Assembly (NCBI GenBank): GCA_905198835.1
Contig: CAJKDY010000014.1
Location: 11,341-75,340 of the forward strand
Direction of reading: 5' to 3'
Origin: an uncultured Eubacteriales bacterium
GTDB taxonomy: Bacteria; Bacillota; Clostridia; Oscillospirales; Oscillospiraceae
Length of the DNA: 64,000 nucleotides
In this document: in pieces, positions 30,023 to 40,000 of the stretch
Numbering within the stretch: the first letter of the stretch is position 1
How the letters are laid out: each line of letters opens with the position of its first letter
The notes under the pieces: generated by a model
The model's input: the letters and a program-made list of their open reading frames with translations, nothing else
The model's database searches: none
Told to the model about the DNA's origin: nothing
Translations under genes and position numbers: made by a program

Positions 30023-31462
30023 ATGAAGGACCGCTATGAAAGTCCGCTGTCAGGCCGGTACGCCAGCGGGTCGATGCAGTACATATTCTCTCCGGATAAG
30101 AAGTTTTCCACCTGGCGGCGGCTGTGGGTCGCTCTGGCTCGGGGCGAGATGGAGCTGGGCCTGCCCGTTACGGCGGAGCAGGTCCAGGAACTGGAGGCCC
30201 ATGTGGACGCCAAGTTCATCGACTATGATCTGGCCGCCCAAAAGGAGCGGGAGCTGCGCCATGACGTGATGGCCCACATCCACACCTACGGCGCCCAGTG
30301 TCCCAAGGCCATGCCAATCATCCACCTGGGCGCTACCAGTTGCTATGTGGGCGACAACACCGACGTGATCCTCATGCGGGAGGCACTGCTGCTGGTGCGC
30401 AAAAAGCTGGTCCGTGTCCTGGCCAGGCTGGCCGCCTTTGCGGAGAAGTATAAGGCCCTGCCCACTTTGGGCTTTACCCACTTCCAGAGTGCCCAGATGG
30501 TCACCGTGGGCAAGCGGGCCACCCTTTGGATGAACGAACTGTTGATGGACCTGGACGAGGTGGACTACCGCCTGAGCACGCTGAAGCTCCTGGGATCCAA
30601 GGGAACCACCGGCACTCAGGCCAGCTTCCTGGAACTCTTTGGTGGCGACCATGAGAAGGTGAAGGCGCTGGAGGAGAAGATCGCCCGGGAGATGGGGTTT
30701 GACAGCGTTGTGCCCGTGTCGGGCCAGACCTATTCCCGGAAGATGGACTACAACGTGCTGTCCACCCTCTCCGGCATTGCCCAGTCGGCCAGCAAGTTCG
30801 CCACCGATCTGAGGCTGCTTTGCCACTTGAAGGAGGTGGAGGAGCCTTTTGAGAAGAATCAGATCGGCTCCTCGGCCATGCCCTATAAGCGCAATCCCAT
30901 GCGTTGTGAGCGTATTTGCTCCCTGGCTCGCTACGTGATGAGCGACGTGATGAATGGCGCCATCACCGCCTCCAGCCAGTGGTTTGAGCGGACCTTGGAT
31001 GATTCGGCCAACAAGCGCCTCAGCGTGCCTGAGGGCTTTTTGGCGGTGGACGCCATCCTGAATATCTGGGAGAACGTGGCCAGCGGACTGATCGTCCACG
31101 AAAAGGTCATCGAAAAGCATGTCATGGAGGAGCTCCCCTTCATGGCCTCGGAGAATATCATGATGGACGCGGTGAAAAAGGGCGGCGACCGCCAGGCTCT
31201 CCATGAGCGCATCCGTGTTCTGGCCATCGAGGCGGGTAAAGTGGTCAAGGACGAGGGCAAGCCTAATGACTTGATCGACCGCATCGCGGGCGATCCCATG
31301 TTTGGTATGAGCCGTGACGAGTTGATGGCCCACATGGAACCCAGCCGGTACATTGGCCGCTGTCCCGAGCAGGTCAGCGAGTTTTTGGCGCTCTGCGTTC
31401 AGCCTGTGCTGGACAAGTATGCCGACGCCCTCTCCGGCGAGGGCGTGGCTCTGACGGTATAA
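30023..31462 (+). CDS. purB: Adenylosuccinate lyase
   Basis: A 479-residue member of the fumarase/aspartase superfamily that cleaves SAICAR and adenylosuccinate in purine synthesis. The signature loop GSSAMPYKRNPMRCE (residues about 290-305) carries the catalytic Ser. THFQSAQMVTVGKRA and the histidine in HLGATSCYVGDN are also typical. Length fits the longer family branch. pfkA follows 18 bases downstream, which suggests cotranscription. Confidence 0.95.
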   Translation: MKDRYESPLSGRYASGSMQYIFSPDKKFSTWRRLWVALARGEMELGLPVTAEQVQELEAHVDAKFIDYDLAAQKERELRHDVMAHIHTYGAQCPKAMPIIHLGATSCYVGDNTDVILMREALLLVRKKLVRVLARLAAFAEKYKALPTLGFTHFQSAQMVTVGKRATLWMNELLMDLDEVDYRLSTLKLLGSKGTTGTQASFLELFGGDHEKVKALEEKIAREMGFDSVVPVSGQTYSRKMDYNVLSTLSGIAQSASKFATDLRLLCHLKEVEEPFEKNQIGSSAMPYKRNPMRCERICSLARYVMSDVMNGAITASSQWFERTLDDSANKRLSVPEGFLAVDAILNIWENVASGLIVHEKVIEKHVMEELPFMASENIMMDAVKKGGDRQALHERIRVLAIEAGKVVKDEGKPNDLIDRIAGDPMFGMSRDELMAHMEPSRYIGRCPEQVSEFLALCVQPVLDKYADALSGEGVALTV

Positions 31463-31480
31463 GGAAAGGGGAGAGGCGCT

Positions 31481-32497
31481 ATGGCAGAAAAAACGGTACG
31501 CCGTATCGGCGTTTTGACAAGCGGCGGAGACGCGCCGGGCATGAACGCCGTCGTCCGCTCCGTAGCCCGGACCTGTCTTCATCTGGGCATCGAGTGTATT
31601 GGCATCCGCCGGGGCTACTACGGCCTGGTGAACGGGGATGTTTTCCCCCTGGACTATGACGCCAGCAGCGGTCTGATCCGCCGGGGCGGCACCGTGCTCT
31701 ACACCGCTCGCAGCAAGGACTTCCAGACCGAGGAGGGCCAGGAAAAGGCCGCTGCCACCTGTAAATTCATGGGTCTAGACGGTGTGATCGCCATTGGCGG
31801 AGACGGTACCTTCCGGGGCCTTCAGGCCCTGTCCCACACCGGCGTCAGCGTGGTAGGCATCCCCGGTACCATTGACAACGACATCGCCTGCACCTCCTAC
31901 ACCATCGGTTTTGACACCGCCTGCAACACCGCTATCGAGGCCATCGACCGGCTCCAGGACACCATGCAGTCCCATGAGCGTTGCTCGGTGGTGGAGGTCA
32001 TGGGCCGCCACGCGGGCTATCTGGCGCTGAATGTAGCCGTGGCCTGCGGCGCATTGGCGGTGCTGATCCCAGAAAAGCCGGTGGACTTTGAAGCGGATGT
32101 GCTGGAGCCCATCCGGCGCTCCCGATTGGTCGGCCGGACCCACTTTATGATCATTGTGGCCGAAGGCGCCGGCAGCGCTTACGATGTGGCCCAGCATATC
32201 CATGAGTCTCTGGGCGTAGATACCCGGGTCACCGTTCTGGGTCATGTCCAGCGCGGCGGCTCGCCCACGGTCCAGGACCGGGTAGTGGCCACTCATATGG
32301 GCTACTACGCCGTTAATCTGCTGGCCGAGGGCAAGACCAATCGGGTGGTGGCCTTTGACGGCGAGCGCTATCTGGACTACGACATCGAAGAGGCCCTTGC
32401 CATGAAAAAGAGCATCGACGCCGGCACCTACGAGATGATCCAGCGCCTTACTGGCACCGATGCCCTCACCCGCATGGGTAGCGCCGGTCGTCTTTGA
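31481..32497 (+). CDS. pfkA: 6-phosphofructokinase
   Basis: A 338-residue PFK-A family enzyme that phosphorylates fructose 6-phosphate in glycolysis. Visible are the nucleotide-binding TSGGDAPGMNAVVR, the phosphate-site IGGDGTFRG, the catalytic PGTIDNDI, VEVMGRHAGYLAL and the signature GHVQRGGSPTVQDR. GGDGT rather than GGDD argues for ATP, not pyrophosphate, as donor. It shares a transcript with purB and ends at a strong terminator. Confidence 0.95.
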   Translation: MAEKTVRRIGVLTSGGDAPGMNAVVRSVARTCLHLGIECIGIRRGYYGLVNGDVFPLDYDASSGLIRRGGTVLYTARSKDFQTEEGQEKAAATCKFMGLDGVIAIGGDGTFRGLQALSHTGVSVVGIPGTIDNDIACTSYTIGFDTACNTAIEAIDRLQDTMQSHERCSVVEVMGRHAGYLALNVAVACGALAVLIPEKPVDFEADVLEPIRRSRLVGRTHFMIIVAEGAGSAYDVAQHIHESLGVDTRVTVLGHVQRGGSPTVQDRVVATHMGYYAVNLLAEGKTNRVVAFDGERYLDYDIEEALAMKKSIDAGTYEMIQRLTGTDALTRMGSAGRL

Positions 32498-32510
32498 GCT
32501 CAAGACTTTT

Positions 32511-32540
32511 CAGGCAGCCCCATGAGGCTGCCTGAAATTT
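32511..32540 (+). terminator. Terminator after pfkA
   Basis: CAGGCAGCC-N6-GGCTGCCTG followed by AAATTTTTT. Confidence 0.85.
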
Positions 32541-32550
32541 TTTACAAAAA

Positions 32551-32618
32551 ACTATCAGAGTAGTATTGACAATCCGAAACTATCGTGGTAGTATAACAGC
32601 ATAAACTATTGCAATAGT
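32551..32618 (+). promoter_or_regulatory. blaI-type promoter with three operators
   Basis: TTGACA (32566-32571), 17-base spacer, TAGTAT (32589-32594). Three dyads of the form ACTAYNNNNRTAGT surround it: 32551-32564 upstream, 32579-32592 overlapping spacer and -10, and 32605-32618 after the -10. This is the arrangement expected for autorepression by the BlaI-family protein encoded next; BlaI operators have a TACANNTGTA/ACTA-type half-site. Confidence 0.8.
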
Positions 32619-32641
32619 TTGGGTGAAAGGGAAGTGTTACC

Positions 32642-33013
32642 ATGTCTGTGAAGCTCTTTGATTCCGAACTGAAGGTGATGGACGTACTCTGGCGGCAGGG
32701 GGACAAGACCGCCAAGGAGATCTCTGCCATTTTGGGCGACGCCATCGGCTGGAACGTGAACACCACCTACACCGTCATCAAGAAGTGCGTGGCCAAGGGC
32801 GCCATTGCCCGCACCGACCCCGGGTTTGTGTGCCACGCCCTCATTGCCAAGGAGGAGGTCCAGCAAGCGGAGACCGACGAGCTGATTGGCAAGCTCTTCG
32901 ACGGCTCGGCGGATCAGCTCTTTGCCGCGCTGCTGGGGCGGAAGAAGCTGACGGCGGAGCAGATCGCCCGATTGAAGCAGATCGTGGACGATATGGACGA
33001 GGACACGTTATGA
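32642..33013 (+). CDS. BlaI/MecI family transcriptional repressor
   Basis: A 123-residue winged-helix protein. LFDSELKVMDVLWRQGDKTA then GWNVNTTYTVIKKCVAKGAI form the DNA-binding domain of BlaI/MecI/CopY repressors, and the C-terminal helices dimerise. It is predicted to bind the three ACTAY dyads before its own gene and to be inactivated by the protease encoded downstream. Its stop overlaps the next start by ATGA, so the pair is coupled. Confidence 0.92.
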   Translation: MSVKLFDSELKVMDVLWRQGDKTAKEISAILGDAIGWNVNTTYTVIKKCVAKGAIARTDPGFVCHALIAKEEVQQAETDELIGKLFDGSADQLFAALLGRKKLTAEQIARLKQIVDDMDEDTL

Positions 33014-35736
33014 GTCTTTTGGATATGAGCCTGGCTGGGGGCGTTTTTATCCTGGCTGTCGTTGTCATTCGAGCTGTGGCCATCGACCATTTGCCCAAGG
33101 GGACCTTTTTGTGCCTGTGGGCGGTGGCGCTGGGCCGGCTTTTGGTGCCCTACGCGCTGCCTTCGGCCCTCAGCGTCTATTCTCTGCTAGAGCGGTTGAC
33201 CCCAGCGGCGGAGCCGGTCCAAACCAGCCTGGTGCAAGGCCCGATCCTGCCGATCGCCCCTATGCCTTATGTGCCCGCGGCCACGCCCCCTGCCGTGGGG
33301 ACTAAGGCGGTGGCCTCGGCGCCGATCGACTGGCCTGTCGTGGCCTGGCTGGCGGTAGCGCTGGCCTGCGCCGCCGTCTTCGCCGTCAGCTACTACCGCT
33401 GCCGCCGGGAATTTCGCTCAGCCCTGCCGGTGGACAATGCCTCGGCAAAGGCCTGGCTGGAAGCCCATCCGCTTCGTCGGAGGGTCCGGCTCCGGGTCTC
33501 TGACCGCATCACCACGCCCCTGACCTACGGCGTAGTTCGGCCTGTGATCCTCCTGCCTAAGGGCACCGACTGGACCGACGGCGAGGGGCTTTCCTATGTA
33601 CTGTGCCATGAGCTATGCCATATCCGCCGCTTTGACGCGGTCACCAAGCTGCTGCTGGCGGCGGCACTGTGCCTGCACTGGTTCAACCCGGCGGTGTGGG
33701 TGATGTATGTGCTGGCCAACCGCGACCTGGAGCTGAGCTGCGACGAGGCCGTGGTGCGCCAGCTGGGCCCGGACCGCCGCCGCGCCTACGCCGCCGCTCT
33801 CATCCGCATGGAGGAGCGCCGCAGCGCTCTGGCGCCCCTTTATAATCATTTCAGCAAAAACGCCATGGAAGAAAGGATCGTTGCCATTATGAAGATTCGA
33901 AAGACCTCGCTGGCGGCGCTGCTCTTGGCTGTCACGCTGATCGTAGGCGTCACCGTCGCCTTTGCCACGACGGCCAAGCAGCCCGCGGCGCAAGAGACCG
34001 TGCCCGACCAGATCGTGGCCAGCCTGGACTATCAACCCGACGCCATTCGCTTTACCCTCCCAAAGGACCTGGCTCAGCCGGAACACCTGACCATCCACGT
34101 GTCTGGCCGTGCCCAGTATCAAGACGGCTTCAGCCGGAGCCTTCATTTCCTGGAGGGCGAGACCTGGGAAGCGGGGAAGGGCTATACCATCCCCTACGAC
34201 CCAAGCTACACGGACCTTTTCCTGGACATCAGCTATCCCGGCGCTGACGACAAGCTGGTCGAGCGTAGCGTAGACCTGCTGTCCGCCGGAAAGTACGGCC
34301 TGGACAACCCCGACAAGACCACCACGGAGGTCCAGCACATCACATCCTATATGGACCCCGTGGACGGCAAGACCTATTACAGCACCGATAACGGCCAGAC
34401 CTGGCAGGAGGGAGACCCCTTCACGGCCACCGGGTACGGCTTTGATGATGTGGAGTGGTGGACCGCCGAGGAATACGAGGCCTGGCTGGCAGAGCAAAAG
34501 AAGGAGCTTCAGGCTATGCTAGGCGAGCGCAGCTGGAACCCCACCGAGGGCTGGTACACCTGGGACCAGGCGCGCATCGACGCCGCCATCGCGGGGAGTG
34601 AACAGCTCCTACAGGAGATCAAGGACGGCAAAAAGGTCTCCAAGCCCACTGCTGACGGCGATACCATGATCCAGTTCAGTTATGACCCCAGGGCCATTAC
34701 CTCGGTGGCCGAGATAGGGGACGCGGTGGCCCTGGGACAGTCCGACCCGGTCAGCGAGCGCGACCAAAAGGACCTGCTGGCGGAGTACGGCCCCTACGGC
34801 ATCAGCTTTGACAGCGCGGGAAATATGCTCTACGAGGGCAAGGTGATCGGGCTGTTTATGGACGGCGTGGAACTGGCTGATGGCGGTTGGGCCACGCGGT
34901 ATGTCTATCAAAGCGACGTGGGCGTCCAGCGGCTGATCACCGTCCGCAGCCGCAAGGACAACGGCGACGGCAGCTATGATCCCTTTGGGCCGCTGACCGG
35001 CATCCGGGCCATGACGGACAGCGAATGGGCGGCGCTGGGCAAGGTCAATGCCGGCCTGGAGGCGGTCGCCGTGGACCGTGGCAGCACTACCGAGGACAAC
35101 AGCGTGGATTTCCGGGACGCCTTCAACGAGAAGTTCAAGCCTTACGGCGTCTCCTTCGTTCCCAGCGGCAGCTTTGGCAACGTCTACTGGAATGGCCAGC
35201 TGGTCAAGGTTTTTGAGGACAAGATGCCCGATGGAGGCTATCAGACCATCTCCTCCATCGACGGCGGCGAGATCAGCCTGCGGGCGGTCTACGGCGCTGA
35301 TGGCAAGCTCACCGGCGTGGCCCCGTCTACCGGGAATGAGGCCCTTCGTTGGCCCTTGCCCGCTGACCAGGCCTCGGTCTCCAACGCTTTTGGCGCCAAG
35401 ACCGACCCCATTTCCGGCAAGACTGCCCAGCACGCCGGTATCGACGTCACCGCCCCTTCCGGCACCTCGGTCTACGCCGCTCACAGCGGGGAGGTGGTGA
35501 CCGCCGAGTTTCAGAGTAAGTACGGCAGTTGTGTCGTCCTGGACCGTGGCGACGGCGTGAGAACCCTCTACGCCCACCTGTCTGAACGGGCGGTGTCAGT
35601 GGGAGACCAGGTAGAGGCGGGGCAGACCATCGGCGCCGTGGGTTCCAGTGGTCAAGCGACGGGGCCCCATCTCCACTTTGCCCTCTATCAAGATGGCGCG
35701 GCTCAGGACCCCATGGCCTGTTTTTCTCAAAATTGA
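33010..35736 (+). CDS. BlaR1-like M56 metallopeptidase fused to an M23 peptidase domain
   Basis: A 908-residue membrane protein. The first 125 residues include two or three helices. The cytoplasmic M56 zinc-protease site HELCH is near residue 200 (Glu in WVMYVLANRDLELSCDEAV as third-ligand region), and another helix lies near 305-325. The extracellular part has two similar modules (PYGISFDSAGNMLYEGKVI near 600 and PYGVSFVPSGSFGNVYWNG near 715). It ends in a LytM/M23 domain with HAGID near 808 and HLHF near 887. Classical BlaR1 carries a penicillin-binding sensor here instead. It probably reports cell-wall state to the BlaI repressor (inference). Confidence 0.88.
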   Translation: MSLLDMSLAGGVFILAVVVIRAVAIDHLPKGTFLCLWAVALGRLLVPYALPSALSVYSLLERLTPAAEPVQTSLVQGPILPIAPMPYVPAATPPAVGTKAVASAPIDWPVVAWLAVALACAAVFAVSYYRCRREFRSALPVDNASAKAWLEAHPLRRRVRLRVSDRITTPLTYGVVRPVILLPKGTDWTDGEGLSYVLCHELCHIRRFDAVTKLLLAAALCLHWFNPAVWVMYVLANRDLELSCDEAVVRQLGPDRRRAYAAALIRMEERRSALAPLYNHFSKNAMEERIVAIMKIRKTSLAALLLAVTLIVGVTVAFATTAKQPAAQETVPDQIVASLDYQPDAIRFTLPKDLAQPEHLTIHVSGRAQYQDGFSRSLHFLEGETWEAGKGYTIPYDPSYTDLFLDISYPGADDKLVERSVDLLSAGKYGLDNPDKTTTEVQHITSYMDPVDGKTYYSTDNGQTWQEGDPFTATGYGFDDVEWWTAEEYEAWLAEQKKELQAMLGERSWNPTEGWYTWDQARIDAAIAGSEQLLQEIKDGKKVSKPTADGDTMIQFSYDPRAITSVAEIGDAVALGQSDPVSERDQKDLLAEYGPYGISFDSAGNMLYEGKVIGLFMDGVELADGGWATRYVYQSDVGVQRLITVRSRKDNGDGSYDPFGPLTGIRAMTDSEWAALGKVNAGLEAVAVDRGSTTEDNSVDFRDAFNEKFKPYGVSFVPSGSFGNVYWNGQLVKVFEDKMPDGGYQTISSIDGGEISLRAVYGADGKLTGVAPSTGNEALRWPLPADQASVSNAFGAKTDPISGKTAQHAGIDVTAPSGTSVYAAHSGEVVTAEFQSKYGSCVVLDRGDGVRTLYAHLSERAVSVGDQVEAGQTIGAVGSSGQATGPHLHFALYQDGAAQDPMACFSQN

Positions 35737-35756
35737 CGTCCCTACTCAGGGTAATA

Positions 35757-35786
35757 AGAGCCTCCATCCGTCAGGATGGAGGCTCT
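35757..35786. terminator. Bidirectional terminator
   Basis: AGAGCCTCCATCC-GTCA-GGATGGAGGCTCT between the convergent M56-M23 gene and spoIIP. Confidence 0.85.
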
Positions 35787-36907
35787 GTTTGTTGCTCCGG
35801 CAGCAGTGATTTGATGACGGGAGCGGTGGCCTGGGCAAAGGTCCTGGCGGCAGTCAGGGCCTCGGCCAGGCTGTTGCCGTGGCCGCCTACCTCTACCAGT
35901 AGGCTGCCGGGAGAGAGATTTTGGTTATAGTGGGATTTGCGCAAAGCAATGGGCCGGGCTAAGGTAGGGGCCTTTTCGTTGAGGGCCCGCTCCAGGGTCA
36001 TGGCGAAGGCCAGGTTCTGATGCCAGTTGGGGTGAGAGCCGCCATTCTCCTCGGTTCCCACCACCAGCATGACCTGGGCGCAGCCGGGCAGGTTCTCGCT
36101 GTCGGCTACCACCTTGTAGACCGTACCCTCGCTGCCCACCAGGGCGTCCCGGTGGACGTCCAGCACCACGGCAATGGAGGGGTAGGCAGCCAGATACTCC
36201 TCCACCGTGACCTTGGAGCGGGTGTAGGCGCCATTATAGTTGGGGTAGTCATGGAGGGTGCGATCGTGGAGGACGTTGAGTCCGGCCTGGGCGAAGGCCG
36301 CGGCCATCTCATCGCCCACCCGGACCACGTTGTGAGCATCGTCCAGGGTGCGGTAAGGGTCGCTTTCGGTGTAAAGGTCTTGGCCAGACTGTGTGTAGCT
36401 CTCGGTGGCGTGGGTGTGGACGATCAGGATCTGGGGGCCCTTGCCCTGGCCGGAGAGGACCACTGGCTCCTTGGCCAGGGCTTCCAGATCTACGGCCTGG
36501 CTGGTGCGGTTATAGAGGAAAACCCCGCCGGCAGAGGGATAGGCACCGTCGTTGGTCGGCAAAATGGTCTGGGCTACCACATTCTGCTCCTGACTCTGGT
36601 TCTGGGCGATGGGCGTTTCATCCTCCAGGGAAACCGGGCCGGTCGGCGTGGGCGTGGCGACAGCTTCCGGCAGGGTAGCGGGCTTATTTTCTGATGCTCT
36701 ATCTGTAAAGGTTAAAACCTTGCCGTGCTGCAAATAGGGAGACTGTCCCACCAGCAGTCGTTCCCAGAGAGCCGGAGCGGTGGCGGAGGACCCGGCAAGC
36801 GTTAGATCAGCTGCCGACCCCGGGCCAGAGGCCCCCATCAGGCACCAAATGCCTGCCAGCGCCAAAAAGAGCGCCCCAAACCGCCGTGACAGCTTGGCCC
36901 ATTTCAC
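35771..36907 (-). CDS. spoIIP: Stage II sporulation protein P
   Basis: A 378-residue protein with an N-terminal signal/anchor (FGALFLALAGIWCLMGASG) and the SpoIIP amidase core. ILIVHTHATESYTQSG contains Zn-ligand His, DVHRDALVG lies in the centre, and the end has SLLVEVGGHGNSLAEA. SpoIIP cleaves septal peptidoglycan with SpoIID during engulfment, so the organism is, or descends from, an endospore former. In many Firmicutes the gene follows gpr; here it stands alone, opposite to smc. Confidence 0.92.
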   Translation of the reverse strand: MKWAKLSRRFGALFLALAGIWCLMGASGPGSAADLTLAGSSATAPALWERLLVGQSPYLQHGKVLTFTDRASENKPATLPEAVATPTPTGPVSLEDETPIAQNQSQEQNVVAQTILPTNDGAYPSAGGVFLYNRTSQAVDLEALAKEPVVLSGQGKGPQILIVHTHATESYTQSGQDLYTESDPYRTLDDAHNVVRVGDEMAAAFAQAGLNVLHDRTLHDYPNYNGAYTRSKVTVEEYLAAYPSIAVVLDVHRDALVGSEGTVYKVVADSENLPGCAQVMLVVGTEENGGSHPNWHQNLAFAMTLERALNEKAPTLARPIALRKSHYNQNLSPGSLLVEVGGHGNSLAEALTAARTFAQATAPVIKSLLPEQQTEPPS

Positions 36908-37014
36908 CGCTCATCGCCTCCTTCTCGCCGACAGTCTATGTCTGCCTCCATTCTCCTAGAACACAAAACCATAGGTCCGCTTCGTTTTTGTGCGGTGTAG
37001 AGGCAAAATTCACA

Positions 37015-37043
37015 TTGCAATCTTCGGTAAAGTTTGGTATAAT
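37015..37043 (+). promoter_or_regulatory. smc promoter
   Basis: TTGCAA, 17-base spacer, TATAAT, 39 bases before the TTG start of smc. Confidence 0.8.
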
Positions 37044-37082
37044 GTTTTAATTAAAGTATGCTATGTTGGGAGGTGTGTCCTT

Positions 37083-40000
37083 TTGTATCTAAAAGCACTG
37101 GAGATCCAGGGCTTTAAGTCCTTCCCGGACAAGACAGTCCTGACCTTCGGGGAGGACATCACCGCCATCGTCGGTCCCAACGGCTCGGGCAAGTCCAACA
37201 TTTCCGACGCCATCCGCTGGGTCATGGGCGAGCAGTCCACCAAGGCCCTGCGGGGCACCAAGATGGAGGACGTGATCTTCGACGGTACCGCCAAACGAAA
37301 GGGCATGGGCTTTGCGGAGGTCTCGCTGGTGCTGGATAACACCAGCCACATCTTCGATCTGGAAGAGACCGAGGTCATGGTGACCCGGCGGTATTACCGC
37401 TCTGGCGAGAGCGAGTATTTCATCAACCGCCGCGCCGCCCGGCTCCGGGACATCAACGAGCTTTTCATGGACACCGGTCTTGGCCGGGAAGGCTATTCCA
37501 ACATCGGCCAGGGCAAGATCGACGAGATCCTGTCCGTCAAGTCCGCCGACCGCCGTGAGGTCTTTGAGGAGGCTGCGGGCATCTCCCGCTTTCGCCACCG
37601 CAAGGAGGAGGCCGAGCGCAAGCTGGAGCGCACTGAAGAGAACCTGGTGCGCATCAAGGATAAGATCGACGAGCTGGAGCTCCAGGTAGAGCCGCTGCAA
37701 AAACAGTCGGAAAAGGCTAAAAAATTCCTCATTTTACGCGACGAGCTCCGCGGGTTGGAGATCTCCGTGTGGCTCGAACAGCTGGAAAAGATCCGCGTCA
37801 ACGGCATTAAAGTTCTGAACGACTTCGACGCCGCCGTCCGGGACAAGGAGGCGGCCCAGGCCGAGTTGCAAAAGCTCTATGAGGCCGCCGAGGGCTTTGC
37901 CGCCGCCATCCGGGATAAGGACATGGAGACCGATCAGGTGCGCTTTGAGCTCTCCCGCCAGGAGACCGACGTCAGCGAGCTGGAGAGTACCGTAGCTGTT
38001 ATCAAAAATCAGATCAAAAACAACATCGAAAATACCCAGCGTATCCAGCAGGAGCTGTCCCAGCAGGAGGGCCGGGCGGGCTCTATCAATGCCCAGATCG
38101 CCGAGGGACAGGCCAAGATCGAGACCATCGTGAAGGATATGGAGGCTCTGCGCCAGACGCTGGACCAGCGGGCTCAGGAGGCCGAGGAAGCTGGTCGTAC
38201 CGCCGGGACCCTGGCTGACGAACTGGAGACCCTGCGGCGCAAGCAGGCCATGGAGACCGCCTCCGCCGCCGAGGCCAGGGCGTTATTGTCCGCCCTTACC
38301 GCCGCGGCTCAGGAGCTTTTTGACCGGGAAGAGGCTGTGGACAAGGAACTGATTGCCCAAAAGGAACGTTTGGAGCAGCTCGCTGCCGACCGCGACGGGA
38401 TCCAAGAGGAGCTGACAAAGGCGCAGGAAGACAAGGACTCTCTGAGCAACATCATCTCCGGCTACACCCTCCGCCTCCAGAGCCGGGAGAAAAAGGCTCG
38501 GGACGCGGAGGAGGCCCATCGGGGCCTGCAGATGGACCAGAACAACCTCCAGTCTCGCATCCGTATGCTCTCGGAGATGGAGAAGCTCTACGAGGGCTAT
38601 TCCAAATCCGTCAAGCTGGTGATGGGCGAATCGGAGCGCGGCAGTCTTCAGGGGATCCACGGCCCGGTAGCCGGGTTGTTGAAGGTCCCCGACGAATATG
38701 CCGTGGCCATTGAGATCGCTCTTGGAAGCGCCATGCAAAACCTGGTGGTGGACACCGAGGATAATGCCAAGAAGGCCATCGGCTACCTCAAGCGCCGGGA
38801 CGGCGGGCGCTGTACCTTCCTGCCGTTGAACGCCATCCGGGGCCGCACCTTCCAAGACGAGGCGGTGGTGGACGAGCCCGGCTTCATTGGTTTGGGCGAC
38901 GAGCTCATCACCTTTGACAAAAAATACGAGACCGTGTTCTCCAGCCTCCTGGGCGGTATTGTCATCGCCAAGGACCTGGACAAGGCGGTGGACATTGCGA
39001 AAAAGTACGGCTACCGTTTCAAGGTCGTCACCCTGGACGGCCAGGTGGTGAACCCCGGCGGGTCCATGACTGGCGGCTCTGTGTCCCGCAGCGCGGGTAT
39101 CTTGAGCCGGGCCAACGAGCTCCAGCGCCTGGGCGAGCAGATGACCGCTTTGGAGGAAAAGCTCCGCCAGAGCGCCAAGGCCCTGGAGGAGGCCAATCGG
39201 GAGCGTACCGCCGCGGCCTACGAGCTGGAGGCCGCCCAGGGCCAGGAGCGGGAGCACGAAAACGCTATCTTGCAGCTCACTGAGCGGCTGGAGGCCGCCC
39301 AGCGGACTCTCTCCGAGGCCCAACAGCACCAAGCTGAGCTCCAAGAGGAGCTGGAGCAGATCCGCTCCCGCGGCGCCCAGACCCAGAACGACACCCAGCA
39401 GGCCAAGGACCGCATCGAGGCCCTGGAGGGCTCTGCCGCCGCCATCGAGGCCCAGGCCGAAAGCAAGGCCCAGGGGCAGACCAAGCTCCAGCAGACCCTG
39501 GCCGACCTCAGCCGCCAAATGGCCGACGGCAATGCCCAGCTGGCCGCCCTGGAAGGCGAAAAGGCGGCGTCTGAAAACGCTTTGACCCAGCTGGAGGCTC
39601 TCCACCGGGACATCGCCGGCGACCGTGCCCAGCGGCTCCAGATGATCGCCGACTTTGAAGCGCAAAACAAGGTCCATCAGCAGGAGATCGCCGAAAAAGA
39701 GAAGCAGCTTCAGGATATCCGGGACGGCAGCCGAGAAAAGAACGAGCTTATCCGCAGGCTGGCCCAGGAAAAGCTGGAGTTGGAGGGTAAGCGCAACCAG
39801 GCGGATCGGGAGAGCCGGGACAAGGCCAGCCAGCTCCAAAGCATGGAGCGGGAGGTCTCTATTTTGGAGCAAAAGAAGCTCTCCGCCGCCATGGAGGAGA
39901 AGCAGCTCCTGGACAAGCTCTGGGACAGCTATGAGCTCTCCCATGAGGCCGCCAAGGCCCAGCAGCAGCCCATTGAGGATATGCGCGCCGCTCAAAAGCG

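Noticed and set aside
30050..31582. A 510-codon open frame opposite purB
   Set aside because: Shadow frame caused by codon bias; it spans the purB end and the pfkA start and shows no family motif.
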